A DNA stretch of 64,000 nucleotides from an uncultured Rhodoferax sp. (GCF_946221635.1 NZ_CAMIHB010000014.1:1-64000); one strand, 5' to 3'; shown: positions 12,310-21,646, counted from the first letter of the stretch. Notes: a model not told the origin generated them from the sequence alone. Numbers and translations: made by a program.

Positions 12310-14520
12310 ATGCCCAAACGACTAGACGACGAAGAACTCTTAGACATTCTCAAGCGCAAGGAGGATGCGGCTGCGCATTACGTGCATGGGCAGTTGGGTT
12401 CGGAGCGTGAGCTGGCTATGCGGGAGTATCACCGCATGCCGTATGGTAATGAGGAAGACGGCTGGAGTCAGATCGTCGCCAGTGACGTGCAGGACTCTGT
12501 GGAGTGGATTCTCCCGGCCCTGCTCAACATCTTTACCAGCACCGATAAGGCCGTGTCGTTTGAGCCGACCAAGGCCAACGAGGTCAAGGGCGCAGAGCAG
12601 GCCACGGACGCCTGCAACTACGTGTTCTACAAGCAGAACAACGGTTTCCTCACCCTTTACACCGCCTTCAAAGACGCCCTGATTGCCAAGAACTGCGCGG
12701 TTCACTGGCGCAAGGAGACACAGGAGACGGTCAGCTCCGAGCCGTTCAAGGGCGCAACAGCGGAAATGCTGGCGATGCTGCTGCAAGACGGCGGCGAGAT
12801 TGAATCTGCCACGCCTGAGCCTGCTATCGGGCCTGATGGCCAGCCGGTGTTTGAGCATGTGCCGGATGGCATGGGCAATCTGGTGGCGCAACCCGTCATT
12901 ACCTACACAGGCCGCATCAAAAAGACAGAGCAGCGCACCATCTGCAAGGTCGATGCCTTCAATCCGGCCCACTTGCTGATTGATCGCGACTGGACTTCTC
13001 CGCTCTTGCAAGATTGCCCTTATGTGGGGCGCTTGATGCTGGTGAGCCTGTCCGAACTGCAGCAAATGGGCTTCAAGGACGTAGAAGCCGACGAACTCCG
13101 CGCCTCGGATGTGATGACGGATGGAGTAGGAAGCGAGAACCGCCTGATGTGGGTTGATCGCCAGGACACGACCTACCGCGAGGACATGGCCGACCGCGAC
13201 AACGAAGACGACTCAATGGCGCTGGGATGGCTGCGGATTGAGTACGCCCTGATGGACATTGACGGCGACGGTGTTGCCGAACGCGTGTGCGTGTACCGCT
13301 TGCGCGATCGCGTCCTCAAGCATGAGATTGTCAACCACGTACCGATTGCAACATCTAGCCCATTGCTGAATCCCCACCGGTGGGACGGCATGAGCTTGGC
13401 GGATCTGGTGCGCGACATTCAGAAGCTGCACACCGAGATTCTGCGCTCCACGTTGGACAACCTCAAGTTGACCAACAACCCGCGCACGAAGCTGCTCACT
13501 GACAGCAGCGGCACGCCCATGGCGAACCTGGATGACTTGCTGGACTCGCGCATTGGTGGCGTGGTTCGCATGCGCACTGCTGATGCCGTGCAGGAAATGG
13601 TGACGCCCTTTGCTGCTGGTGCATCGCTGCCAATTCTGGAGTATGTCCAGGGCATGCGGGAGAACCGCACGGGCGTTTCTCGAACATCGCAGGGCCTGAA
13701 CCCCGACAGCCTGAACAACACCGCAACGGGCCGACAAATAGACCAGTCAGCCGCCATGCAGCGCATTGAGCTGATCGCCCGGATCATGGCTGAAACGCTG
13801 GTGAAGCCGATTTTTCAAGGCATCTTGAAGACGCTGACCGATGGCGACATGCAAAAGCTGTCGTTCAAGCTGCGTGATGAGTTCGTGGAGTACGACCCCA
13901 ACGAATGGCGCGACCAGTACGACATGACTATCAATGTCGGCTTGGGAACTGGCGACAAGATGACCCAAGGCCAGATGCTGACCATGATCTTCCAAATGCA
14001 GCAGGCCGGTTTGGGCATGGGGCTGTCCACACCCAAGCACCTGTATCACACGCAAAGCAAGATCATTGAGAACGCTGGGTTCAAGGATGTGCAGAACTTC
14101 ATCCAAGACCCGACCACGCTACCGCCACAGCCGTCCAAGCCTGACCCAGAGCAGATGAAGCTGCAGGCTCAAATGCAGATTGAGCAGGGCAAAGCGCAGA
14201 TTGCCGACCAGCAGCACCAGCGCGAAATGCAGCGGGATATTGAGCTGGCCAAGATGCAGCAAGAGTTCCAAGCGCGGCAAGACGCCATCAGCAAGCAGCT
14301 CGAAGCGCAGACAGCACAGCACAAAGCGCAAATGGAAGCCGCAGAGAAAGAGCGCCAGCGCCAGTTTGATGCATGGAAAGTGCAATTCCAAGAAGAAAAC
14401 AAGCTGCTCATCGCGCAAATCGCAGCCAAGACCACATTGCAGGCGGCACAGCACGCAGCGGCTCATGAAGTCGAGCAGGAAGAAGCCGCCGAGTTCCCAG
14501 CACTTGACCAAGGAGCCTAA
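12310..14520 (+). CDS. Portal protein
   Basis: 736 residues, the size of podovirus/P22-like portals. The N-terminal part (SDVQDSVEWILPALLNIFTS, VNYVFYKQNNG pattern) and the core (NHVPIATSSPLLNPHRWDGM, LADLVRDIQKLHTEILRSTL, NTATGRQIDQSAAMQRIELI) are typical of this family. The last ~130 residues are a Gln/Ala-rich coiled coil (QADQQHQREMQRDIELAKMQ type), perhaps the inner barrel. It forms the DNA-entry vertex and binds the terminase. Confidence 0.92.
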   Translation: MPKRLDDEELLDILKRKEDAAAHYVHGQLGSERELAMREYHRMPYGNEEDGWSQIVASDVQDSVEWILPALLNIFTSTDKAVSFEPTKANEVKGAEQATDACNYVFYKQNNGFLTLYTAFKDALIAKNCAVHWRKETQETVSSEPFKGATAEMLAMLLQDGGEIESATPEPAIGPDGQPVFEHVPDGMGNLVAQPVITYTGRIKKTEQRTICKVDAFNPAHLLIDRDWTSPLLQDCPYVGRLMLVSLSELQQMGFKDVEADELRASDVMTDGVGSENRLMWVDRQDTTYREDMADRDNEDDSMALGWLRIEYALMDIDGDGVAERVCVYRLRDRVLKHEIVNHVPIATSSPLLNPHRWDGMSLADLVRDIQKLHTEILRSTLDNLKLTNNPRTKLLTDSSGTPMANLDDLLDSRIGGVVRMRTADAVQEMVTPFAAGASLPILEYVQGMRENRTGVSRTSQGLNPDSLNNTATGRQIDQSAAMQRIELIARIMAETLVKPIFQGILKTLTDGDMQKLSFKLRDEFVEYDPNEWRDQYDMTINVGLGTGDKMTQGQMLTMIFQMQQAGLGMGLSTPKHLYHTQSKIIENAGFKDVQNFIQDPTTLPPQPSKPDPEQMKLQAQMQIEQGKAQIADQQHQREMQRDIELAKMQQEFQARQDAISKQLEAQTAQHKAQMEAAEKERQRQFDAWKVQFQEENKLLIAQIAAKTTLQAAQHAAAHEVEQEEAAEFPALDQGA

Positions 14521-14523
14521 TCC

Positions 14524-15300
14524 GTGACTACCCAAACCGTGCGCAATGGCGCATCCATCACCGTCAACCTGCAAACAGGTGAAACGCTCAAAGCTGTAGC
14601 AGTTACTGGCAACTACACACTGCGCGGTCTTGCTGGCTCCGTGGCTGGCAGCTTGATTGCTGCTGCTGCGACAGGTGGCACCTATGGCCCCTATGCCGCA
14701 CCTGTGACCTTGCAAATCACCTCCAGCACGGCCAGTGAGGTGGATTTCGACTACGGCGCGTCGCCTGTAGTGGAAAGCGACACATTTGCCCGCCTCAACA
14801 CCGATCCCCAGACCAGGAAGGCCATAGGGTTGCAGACGCCTGATGGAACGGTTGACCTGGGCCCTTGGTACCAATGCGCGAACCCCATCTACGCGCCCAA
14901 CGTCACAACCCAGCAGTGCATCTTTGCCGTCAACATTCCAGCCAATTCGCTTGGCAAGAACGGAAACCTACAGTTCCGTTCGATGTTTTCCGAGACGAAC
15001 AACGCCAACACCAAAACCATCGCTTTCCGGCTTGGTGGTAAGTATTTCTACTCTGCGGGCCTCGCAAATTTCGCCAGCTCCGTCATCCTGATGGAAGTCG
15101 CCAACCGAGGCGCTACAAACAGCCAAGTCGCAACCCCCATCAATGTATCAAACGCAGTTGGCTATTTGGGTCAGCCGGTGGTGAAATTTGAAATCGACAC
15201 GACCATAGACCAAGTGCTGATGATCGAAGTCACCAAAGCCAATGCATCTGATGTGGTTGCACTGGAGTCCATGACCATCTGGAGGAACTACCGTGCTTAG
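14524..15300 (+). CDS. Putative virion protein, decoration or receptor-binding type
   Basis: GTG 14524, three bases after the portal stop; 258 residues. The N-terminal ~80 residues are Gly/Ala/Thr-rich beta structure (VNLQTGETLKAVAVTGNYTL). The C-terminal half (FRLGGKYFYSAGLANFASSV, VVKFEIDTTIDQVLMIEVTK) resembles beta-sandwich domains that end phage fibres or decorate capsids. Its stop overlaps the start of the glycosidase gene, so the two are co-translated and may work together at the virion surface. No firm family assignment. Confidence 0.55.
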   Translation: MTTQTVRNGASITVNLQTGETLKAVAVTGNYTLRGLAGSVAGSLIAAAATGGTYGPYAAPVTLQITSSTASEVDFDYGASPVVESDTFARLNTDPQTRKAIGLQTPDGTVDLGPWYQCANPIYAPNVTTQQCIFAVNIPANSLGKNGNLQFRSMFSETNNANTKTIAFRLGGKYFYSAGLANFASSVILMEVANRGATNSQVATPINVSNAVGYLGQPVVKFEIDTTIDQVLMIEVTKANASDVVALESMTIWRNYRA

Positions 15301-16444
15301 TCAATCGCCCAAAAGCCTTTATGCCGTCCCTGTCAATCCGATTGACCCGCGCACGGTGCGTCAGACCTACTTTGACGGCACCAACTGGATCGGCATTGAG
15401 CAATCCGACGCTCTGATCTATCCGCTCCCTGCTGGCGTCACGGGTGCTCCCAGCCCTGTACTCACCAACGTGTGGAATGGCAGCTTCACCTTTACGCCGA
15501 AGTTCTTCGGAACCATGGCGTTCACGCCCAACACGTTCCCGTCTGGCCTGACGCAGGGCGTGTGGCGTACCCACGATGCGTTTGTACGCTGGTCTGACAT
15601 TGAGACCTCGCAGGGCGTTTACTCTGCCACGAACTTGGCGTATCTCGACTACATCGTGAACAAAGCGCAAGAAGTTGGTGCTGATGTGATGTACACCGTC
15701 TACAAGACGCCTGCATGGGCTGCAGTCGGCGGCGATGTGAATGCCCCTCCGAGCAGCGCGGCGTACCTCACCAACTTCTTGAACTTCTTGTATGCCCGCT
15801 ACGGCACCAAGATCAAGTACTACGAAGGCTGGAACGAGCCTAATATTTCGGGCTCGTTTGTCGGCAACATGGCCGCACTGATCACGCACCAGACCACGAT
15901 CTACAACGCGGTGAAGGCCAACAATGCCAGCTTGCAAGTGGTAACACCCGCCTTTGCATTGCAGAGCGGCATTTCCACCGACACACTGAACCTGGCAGCG
16001 TACCTGGCAGCCAGTGGCGCGAACTTTGGCGATGCCATCGGATACCACTCGTATGGTCAAGACTCGGTGCTTACGGCTAGCAACGCGCTGAACGGAACAC
16101 GCCTGAACTTCTCGCGTTCAGTCATCGTCAACGCCAAAGCCGCGATGACAGCGGCCAGCGTCTCCAATCCCCTGTTTGACACCGAGTCGGGCACCAGTAC
16201 ACCGAACTTCAATCGCTTGGTGGAAAAATTCGTGTTCGCTGCCGTTGGTGGCGCCACCATGTCGCTTGCCTATAGCTGGGACGCGATTGGCTATCCAGAC
16301 ATGCGCCTCTCACAGATCGGCGTTTCCGAATGGAACCGCGCTGTGGCGTTCTTGAGCGGCAAGACCATGACCGCCGTCAACTCGTTTGGGAATGGTGACT
16401 TCGGCGTGGTCTTGAATGGCACCGGATACGCCATCACAGGCTAG
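15293..16444 (+). CDS. Clan GH-A-like glycoside hydrolase, probable virion depolymerase
   Basis: GTG 15293 after GGAGGAAC; 383 residues. A TIM-barrel glycosidase pattern is visible: VWRTHDAFVRWSDIETSQGV, ADVMYTVYKTPAWAAVGG, then YYEGWNEPNISG with the probable acid/base Glu182 in N-E-P, AIGYHSYGQ, and a probable nucleophile Glu298 in LFDTESGTS. These are GH39/GH5-type features. No signal peptide is present, so it likely acts as a virion part degrading capsule or exopolysaccharide. The position between portal and scaffold is unusual for a tailspike. A terminator follows. Confidence 0.75.
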   Translation: MLSQSPKSLYAVPVNPIDPRTVRQTYFDGTNWIGIEQSDALIYPLPAGVTGAPSPVLTNVWNGSFTFTPKFFGTMAFTPNTFPSGLTQGVWRTHDAFVRWSDIETSQGVYSATNLAYLDYIVNKAQEVGADVMYTVYKTPAWAAVGGDVNAPPSSAAYLTNFLNFLYARYGTKIKYYEGWNEPNISGSFVGNMAALITHQTTIYNAVKANNASLQVVTPAFALQSGISTDTLNLAAYLAASGANFGDAIGYHSYGQDSVLTASNALNGTRLNFSRSVIVNAKAAMTAASVSNPLFDTESGTSTPNFNRLVEKFVFAAVGGATMSLAYSWDAIGYPDMRLSQIGVSEWNRAVAFLSGKTMTAVNSFGNGDFGVVLNGTGYAITG

Positions 16445-16471
16445 CCAACCCCATCCCCTCAGCACGAGGAT

Positions 16472-16495
16472 AGCCCGCCCAGCGCGGGCTTTTTC
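16472..16495 (+). terminator. Rho-independent terminator after the glycosidase gene
   Basis: AGCCCGC and GCGGGCT form a 7-bp stem with a short loop followed by TTTTT. The next late-region motif starts 6 bp further on, so a transcription unit ends here and another begins. Confidence 0.85.
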
Positions 16496-16499
16496 ATGT

Positions 16500-16521
16500 C
16501 CGCTTTACCAATTTCGACAAT
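16500..16521 (+). promoter_or_regulatory. Repeated late-region motif, copy 3
   Basis: CCGCTTTACC followed by AATTTCGACAAT, immediately downstream of a rho-independent terminator and 7 bp before the ATG of the gene at 16528. A terminator/motif arrangement is the best local evidence that the motif starts transcription. Confidence 0.65.
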
Positions 16522-16527
16522 TGCGCC

Positions 16528-16824
16528 ATGAACGAACGCCAGGAAGTGGAGCTAGGTCGTAAAGCCTCTGAGGTGCTGGAGAACCCGGCATTTATTGAGG
16601 CGAAGCGGCTCATGGATGAGGCGATTTTTTCGACCTACAAGGATCTGCCACAAAAGGACAAAGAGGGCGTGCTGATCATGCACAAGTACTCCAAGGTTGC
16701 CGACCATTTCTATTCGGCTTTGGTGGGAATTTTGGAGCGCGGCAAGCTGGCGCAGCACAAGATTGAATTGGACGCACTGCGAGATGAAAACGCAGTGCAA
16801 CGGGCCAAACGACTGTTTTTCTAG
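16528..16824 (+). CDS. Hypothetical helical phage protein
   Basis: Ninety-eight residues, almost entirely helical (VELGRKASEVLENPAFIEAK ... LAQHKIELDALRDENAVQRA). It lies between the motif at 16500 and the scaffold gene and has no motif-based assignment. Similar small genes before scaffolds in podoviruses are of unknown function. No strong ribosome binding site is seen; GCGCC directly precedes the ATG, so the message may have a very short leader. Confidence 0.65.
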   Translation: MNERQEVELGRKASEVLENPAFIEAKRLMDEAIFSTYKDLPQKDKEGVLIMHKYSKVADHFYSALVGILERGKLAQHKIELDALRDENAVQRAKRLFF

Positions 16825-16912
16825 GCTAGGCACTTAGCCATTTAGCGACCGCTGAGAAGCGCCGCATTTCCCCCTAGTGCCGAGAGAGGGAAGTTAGACC
16901 AAGGACATTCGC

Positions 16913-17905
16913 ATGGACGGACACGCTGATACAGCACCCGAAGCCGGTGGATTGGCAGACCTCGCCTCGTTTCTGGACACTCCTGAAGAGGAATCCACCG
17001 AAGAAACAGGGGCGGAACAACTAGCCGACGAACTCACCGCCGAAGAAGGCGACACGAGCGAAGAGGCAATCGACGGACAGGCCGAAGCCGAGGACGATGG
17101 AGAGTCACAAGACGACCCCGAAGCCGAAGCGGAAGACAACACCAAGCCTGCACCCGAGCGTAAGGTGAAAGTCACCATCAAAGGTGATGACGGGACGGAA
17201 ACAACCGAAGAAGTCCCCGAGACAGAACTCGTAAAAGGGTATCAGCGCCAAGCTGACTACACCCGCAAGACCCAAGCGCTGGCCGAGCGCGAGAGTCAGG
17301 CGGTTGAGTTCCTGAAGACCAAGCATGACGAAGTGCGCAGCCACTACTTGCAACAAGCCGAGGTGACACGGGCGGCTGTAACGCAAATGGCTGGCATTAA
17401 GAGCGAGGCAGAAATGGCGGCACTCGCCAACACTGACCCCGCTGCTTGGGTGGCTGAATCTCAGCGCCAAAAAGCCGTGCAGTCCTACCTGCAACAACTC
17501 GAAGGCCAGATCGCCCAAGAGAAGCAGGCCCAGGCGCAAGAGCAGGCGCAGCGCCAGCAACAGGTGCAAAAGCAGATGTTTGACCGCGCTTGGCAAGAGC
17601 TGAGCAAGGACGGCATCGACAAGCCTGCGCTGTCGAAGATTTATCAGGGCGCACACGAGAAATACGGCTTCACACCAGAAGAACTGAGCCAGGTCTATGA
17701 CCCGCGCCTCGTTCGGATGATGAAGGACGCCGCCGCATATCAGGCACTCAAGGCCCAAAAGCCCGCTGTGACCAAGCAATTGCAAGCCGCGCCCAAGCTG
17801 CCCACCCGATCCGCACCCGCACAAACCGCCAAAGAGCAAGCTCGCGAAAACCGTTTCCGTAGCGGACGCGCAAAGCTCGATGACCTTGCAGCACTACTAC
17901 GTTAA
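16913..17905 (+). CDS. Scaffolding-type capsid assembly protein
   Basis: 330 residues with the usual scaffold composition. An acidic, disordered N-terminus (residues 1-85, many Glu/Asp) is followed by a charged core (VKVTIKGDDGTETTEEVPET), long helices (QRQADYTRKTQALAERESQA), a Gln-rich coiled coil at about 190-225, and a basic C-terminus (ENRFRSGRAKLDDLAALLR) suited to binding the capsid protein. It lies directly upstream of the major capsid gene. It guides prohead assembly and then exits or is degraded. Confidence 0.85.
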   Translation: MDGHADTAPEAGGLADLASFLDTPEEESTEETGAEQLADELTAEEGDTSEEAIDGQAEAEDDGESQDDPEAEAEDNTKPAPERKVKVTIKGDDGTETTEEVPETELVKGYQRQADYTRKTQALAERESQAVEFLKTKHDEVRSHYLQQAEVTRAAVTQMAGIKSEAEMAALANTDPAAWVAESQRQKAVQSYLQQLEGQIAQEKQAQAQEQAQRQQQVQKQMFDRAWQELSKDGIDKPALSKIYQGAHEKYGFTPEELSQVYDPRLVRMMKDAAAYQALKAQKPAVTKQLQAAPKLPTRSAPAQTAKEQARENRFRSGRAKLDDLAALLR

Positions 17906-17917
17906 GGAGCCAAAATC

Positions 17918-18883
17918 ATGGCCGTCCCATCGAATCTCTATCAAGCCGCTTCTTTGAAGGGCAACCGCGAAGACCTGATCGACAAGATCTTCAACACTTC
18001 GCCCACCGAAACACCTCTGTCCTCGTCTTTTGGCCGCACTACTGCAACCGGTGTGACCCATGAATGGCAAACCGACGCTCTGGCCGCTGCCAATGCCGAT
18101 AACGCCATGATCGACGGCGACGATGTGACTCTGGACGCGCAAACCCCGACATTGCGCCTTGCCAACCACTTGCAAATCTTCTCGAAAAAGCCCGGTGTTT
18201 CCCGCCGTGCCAACATCATCAAGAAGGCTGGCCGTGGTGGTGAAATGGCTTACGTCAAAGCCAAGGCAATGCTGGAGCTGAAGCGCGACATTGAGAAAAT
18301 GGTCGTGTCTTCCAACCCCGCTGTTGCCGCAACCACTTCGGTGGCTGGCAAGTCTGCTGGTCTGGGTGTGCAATCTGCCACCAACGCGCTGCACAACGGT
18401 GCTGGTGCTACTGCAGCCTGGACTGCTGGTGCTCCCACCACTGCGGTGACTGCTGGTACAAACCGCACCTTCACCGAGGCGTTGGTGAAGACCATGTGCC
18501 AGAGCATCTACACCAACTCCGGTCAGTTCGTGGAGCAAATGGTGATGTCTCCATCCCACAAGGCGACCTTCTCTGGCTTTTCTGGCATCGCCCAGAACCG
18601 TCTGGACGTGAAGGGCAAGGAGCAGGGCAAGATCGTCGGTGCGGCTGATGTGTACATCTCCGACTTCGGCGCGATCTCCGTGATTCCTCACTACCTGATG
18701 GCCGGAGCCAATGAGGTGTTCTTCCTGAACTCCGACTATGTGGACTTGGCTTTCTTGGACGGCTTCGTCACCTCTCCCCTGGCGAAAACTGGCGATAGCG
18801 AACGCGCCCTGATCACTGCTGACGTTTGCTTGGCAGTTCGTGCGCCTACCGCAATCGGCAAGATTGACGACCTGACACCCTAA
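17918..18883 (+). CDS. Major capsid protein, SU10/DUF5309 type
   Basis: 321 residues after TTAAGGAG. Recognisable family features: N-terminal LIDKIFNTSPTETPLSSSFG, the WQTDAL motif, LANHLQIFSKKPGVSRRANI, LELKRDIEKMVVSSNPAVA, then MVMSPSHKATFSGFSGIAQN and VSDFG-type VYISDFGAISVIPHYLM, and WLDGF-like FLDGFVTSPLAKTGD. This HK97-fold protein builds the icosahedral shell. Gene order scaffold-capsid-adaptor is as expected. Confidence 0.92.
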   Translation: MAVPSNLYQAASLKGNREDLIDKIFNTSPTETPLSSSFGRTTATGVTHEWQTDALAAANADNAMIDGDDVTLDAQTPTLRLANHLQIFSKKPGVSRRANIIKKAGRGGEMAYVKAKAMLELKRDIEKMVVSSNPAVAATTSVAGKSAGLGVQSATNALHNGAGATAAWTAGAPTTAVTAGTNRTFTEALVKTMCQSIYTNSGQFVEQMVMSPSHKATFSGFSGIAQNRLDVKGKEQGKIVGAADVYISDFGAISVIPHYLMAGANEVFFLNSDYVDLAFLDGFVTSPLAKTGDSERALITADVCLAVRAPTAIGKIDDLTP

Positions 18884-18942
18884 TGGGTAACGGCTAGAGG
18901 CCGCAAAACTCCGATGGGGTGCAATGCCCCTCCGAATTTCTT

Positions 18943-18963
18943 AACGCTGTGATAGCGCTGGAG
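18943..18963 (+). promoter_or_regulatory. Repeated pre-RBS hairpin, copy 2
   Basis: AACGCTGTGATAGCGCTGGAG, identical over 21 bases to the copy at 12284, ending in the GGAG ribosome binding site 7 bp before the ATG at 18970. No late-region motif accompanies this copy, so the hairpin is independent of that motif. Confidence 0.65.
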
Positions 18964-18969
18964 CAAGAC

Positions 18970-19293
18970 ATGGCAGAGCCAATCGAATCATTCACCGTAG
19001 ACGAAGGCGTAGATGCTTACGGTGTGCGCAAAGAAGTGACGTTTGAAGGCGAACAAGCTGTAACCAAGCTCACTTACGACGCGGAGCCAATCCTTGAAGC
19101 TGCCAAGGCAGAGCGCATCCAGACTGCTGACCAGCGATGGGGCGAAATGCGCAAGGTCGGGATGATTCCAATGGCCGTGCTGAACCAGATCAACACACAG
19201 CACCAAGGCGCACTAGAGCGCAAGGTGGCAATCCTTGCTTGGCTCAAGGCAAACCCGTACATGGTCACTTTTGACAAGTTCCTGAAGGCTTAA
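18970..19293 (+). CDS. Small virion-associated hypothetical protein
   Basis: 107 residues from ATG 18970 (the upstream ATG 18919 would place the conserved hairpin inside the gene). Acidic N-terminal beta region (ESFTVDEGVDAYG) and a helical C-terminus (KVAILAWLKANPYMVTFDKF). Placed between capsid and adaptor genes, it is likely a head-completion or capsid-associated protein; function unknown. Confidence 0.65.
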   Translation: MAEPIESFTVDEGVDAYGVRKEVTFEGEQAVTKLTYDAEPILEAAKAERIQTADQRWGEMRKVGMIPMAVLNQINTQHQGALERKVAILAWLKANPYMVTFDKFLKA

Positions 19294-19295
19294 AA

Positions 19296-19889
19296 GTGAC
19301 CTACAGCGAACTCCAGACCAATATCGCCAGCTACCTGCACCGCACGGACTTGGCGGCAAAGGTTCCGGGCTTTATCGCCCTGGCCGAAGCCTTCATGTTC
19401 CGCGAGTTGCAAGTGAAGGAAATGCAAATCTCCGTCGCTGGCACGACCACGGGCGGCTACGGCACCTTGCCTGCTGACTTTGGCACGGCCTCGCGGGTGT
19501 CTGTGACCTACAACGGCACGGTGCGGGACTTGGACTACCAATCCATGCCGCTGTCCACCACGACCAAAGCGCTTTTGCCCTTCTCGTACTCTCTGGAGAA
19601 CAACAAACTCAAGATCTGGGGCGCTTCGGATGGTCAGGCATACACGCTGTACTACATCCCCGAAATCTCACCCCTTTCGGTGACGGTGGCGACCAATTGG
19701 CTGCTTGAGAACGCCCACGACTTGTATTTCTACGCCTCGTGCCTAGAGGGTGCCAAGCATGTGCGCAACCAGGGAGAAATCGACAAGCTCACTCCGATGG
19801 TGCCGCCCCTGCTGGACAGCGTAAAGCGCTATTCCGAGCGCAAAGCCCAGCCCGTGACTGGCTCCATGCAGATCAAACCACGGAGGTAA
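19296..19889 (+). CDS. Phage head-tail adaptor protein
   Basis: GTG 19296, 197 residues. The pattern TYSELQTNIASYLHRTDLAA, IALAEAFMFRELQVKEM, GYGTLPADF, YYIPEISPLS, YFYASCLEGAKHV is that of podoviral adaptor proteins (DUF6682-like), which bind the portal ring and start the short tail. The tail-hub gene follows three bases later. Confidence 0.8.
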   Translation: MTYSELQTNIASYLHRTDLAAKVPGFIALAEAFMFRELQVKEMQISVAGTTTGGYGTLPADFGTASRVSVTYNGTVRDLDYQSMPLSTTTKALLPFSYSLENNKLKIWGASDGQAYTLYYIPEISPLSVTVATNWLLENAHDLYFYASCLEGAKHVRNQGEIDKLTPMVPPLLDSVKRYSERKAQPVTGSMQIKPRR

Positions 19890-19892
19890 GCC

Positions 19893-21338
19893 GTGGACAA
19901 ACTCCTAGGCTTCCTCCCCGATGTAGAGGACACCACACCCGGCGTGATGACCGGCTGCACCAACATGATCCCGAGCGAAAACGGCATGAAAGCCGCGCCC
20001 TCGGCGGTTGCGCCTACTGGTGTTCCAGCTTTGGCGGATACGTGCATTGGCTCCGCGACCGTCACCAAACTGGACGACACGCGCCGGATCTTCGCAGGCA
20101 CGACCAGCAAGCTCTATGAACTGTCGGGCGGCTCGTGGGTGGACGTTTCCACCGGTTCCTATACGGGCGGCGTAGATTCGCGCTGGTCGTTCACCCAATT
20201 TGGCAATGCAACCCTAGCCGCCAACCTTGCAGACACCATCCAGCGCTCTAACAGCACGGGGGCGTTTTCTCCGATTGCGGGAGCGCCAAAGGCAAAAATC
20301 GTCTTTGCCGTGGGCACTCAGGTCATGGCGCTGAACACCAACGATGGCGCGGTGAAGCAAAACGGCTGGCACTGCTGCGCATCGTTCAATGACACCGATT
20401 GGACGCCTAGCGTGTCTACCCTGGCAACATCTGGCCAGCTCGTATCGACTCCGGGCCAGATTACAGCCGGTGGCCGTTTGGGCGAGTACGCCGTGGCCTA
20501 CAAAGAGCGGGCTATCTACCTTGGGCAGTTCGTAGACGCTCCGGTGGTGTGGCAGTGGACACCGATTGTGGGCGGTGCAGGGTGCGTCGGTCAGGATGCT
20601 TGGTGCGACATTGACGGCGCTCACTTCGTTGTCGGCCCTGATTCATTCTGGCTGTTCGATGGCTCACGCCCCAAGCCTTTGGGATGGGGCAAAAACCGCC
20701 AATGGTTCTACGACAACTCCAACCCGTCGCTGCGCAGCAAGATCCAGTGTGCCTACGACAAGCAAAACGGCCACGTCTGGGTGTTCTACGCCAGCAAGAA
20801 CAGCTCGACGCTGGATTCAGCGCTGGTCTACCACGTGGCACAGGACAAATGGGGCTTTGTGAGTATCGCCATTGAATCGTCCATGAGCTACGTTGCTCCG
20901 GGCGTGACGATTGATGGACTCAACGCCATTGCCCCGACTATCGACAACCTGGGCGCGTACTCTTTTGACTCGCAATATTGGGTGACAGGTGGCCGCGCTC
21001 TGTCGGTCTTCCAAAGCAAGCAGCTCAAAACGCTGACAGGGGTAGCGGGTACGTCAGGCTTTGTGACCGGCGACGCTGGGGATGATGATGTGTACTCCTT
21101 CCTGTCGGCCATCCGCCTGCGCTTTGCCCCCAACTCCAAGCCATCCACCGCATCCGTGCAGGTGTTCGGCAAGGCAGAGAGCGGCGAGACCCTGGCAACT
21201 GGCCCGACTGCCACCATGCAGGACGGAAAGTTTGATGTGATGCAGTCGGCTCGCTTCCACCGGGCGGCGTTCACCTTCACGGGCGATTGCGATTGCATCG
21301 GCATCGGCGCGGTACTCATTCCCGAGGGTAACGCGTGA
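19893..21338 (+). CDS. Beta-propeller-like tail hub/nozzle protein
   Basis: GTG 19893, 481 residues of repeated beta structure: GTTSKLYELSGGSWVDVSTG, FTQFGNATLAAN, HFVVGPDSFWLFDGS, HVWVFYASKNSSTLDSALVY, VYHVAQDKWGFVSIAIES. Such Asp/Gly-Trp blade repeats are typical of podoviral tail nozzle proteins and follow the adaptor gene in related phages. The N-terminus (FLPDVEDTTPGVMTGCTNMI) is also typical. It likely closes or extends the tail tube. Confidence 0.75.
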   Translation: MDKLLGFLPDVEDTTPGVMTGCTNMIPSENGMKAAPSAVAPTGVPALADTCIGSATVTKLDDTRRIFAGTTSKLYELSGGSWVDVSTGSYTGGVDSRWSFTQFGNATLAANLADTIQRSNSTGAFSPIAGAPKAKIVFAVGTQVMALNTNDGAVKQNGWHCCASFNDTDWTPSVSTLATSGQLVSTPGQITAGGRLGEYAVAYKERAIYLGQFVDAPVVWQWTPIVGGAGCVGQDAWCDIDGAHFVVGPDSFWLFDGSRPKPLGWGKNRQWFYDNSNPSLRSKIQCAYDKQNGHVWVFYASKNSSTLDSALVYHVAQDKWGFVSIAIESSMSYVAPGVTIDGLNAIAPTIDNLGAYSFDSQYWVTGGRALSVFQSKQLKTLTGVAGTSGFVTGDAGDDDVYSFLSAIRLRFAPNSKPSTASVQVFGKAESGETLATGPTATMQDGKFDVMQSARFHRAAFTFTGDCDCIGIGAVLIPEGNA

Positions 21339-21622
21339 GAGTCACGATCAGCCGCATCAACGGCGACCCCGAACTGCTGCGCGTCCTGCGCGAGATTGCC
21401 GCACAGCTCAACGGCCTGAGCGAAGGGCGCATTACCAATTCATACACTGCCCTCACAGCAGCACCGACCACAGGCACTTGGAACCAGGGGGACCGAATCC
21501 TGAACAAGACGCCTACGGAACTCGGGACAGTGGGCAGCAAGTACACGGTAGACGGCTGGACATGTGTGGCATCCGGAACGCCTGGGACTTGGGTACAGCG
21601 TCGGTGCCTGACAGGGAATTAA
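21335..21622 (+). CDS. Small phage structural protein
   Basis: GTG 21335 overlaps the previous stop (GTGA); 95 residues. An N-terminal helix (ELLRVLREIAAQLNGLSEG) is followed by a beta region (YTALTAAPTTGTWNQGDRIL ... TVDGWTCVASGTPGTW) also found as a short carbohydrate-binding-like repeat in phage fibres. It probably belongs to the tail tip; not recognised further. Confidence 0.65.
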   Translation: MRVTISRINGDPELLRVLREIAAQLNGLSEGRITNSYTALTAAPTTGTWNQGDRILNKTPTELGTVGSKYTVDGWTCVASGTPGTWVQRRCLTGN

Positions 21623-21641
21623 ACGCAGTGATGCGCCGGAG
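21622..21641 (+). promoter_or_regulatory. Repeated pre-RBS hairpin, copy 3
   Basis: AACGCAGTGATGCGCCGGAG: stem CGCA/TGCG with a GTGA tetraloop (a GNRA loop), directly followed by the GGAGG ribosome binding site of the gene at 21647. The loop is one base shorter than in the other copies but stem and position are kept. Confidence 0.55.
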
Positions 21642-21646
21642 GATTT

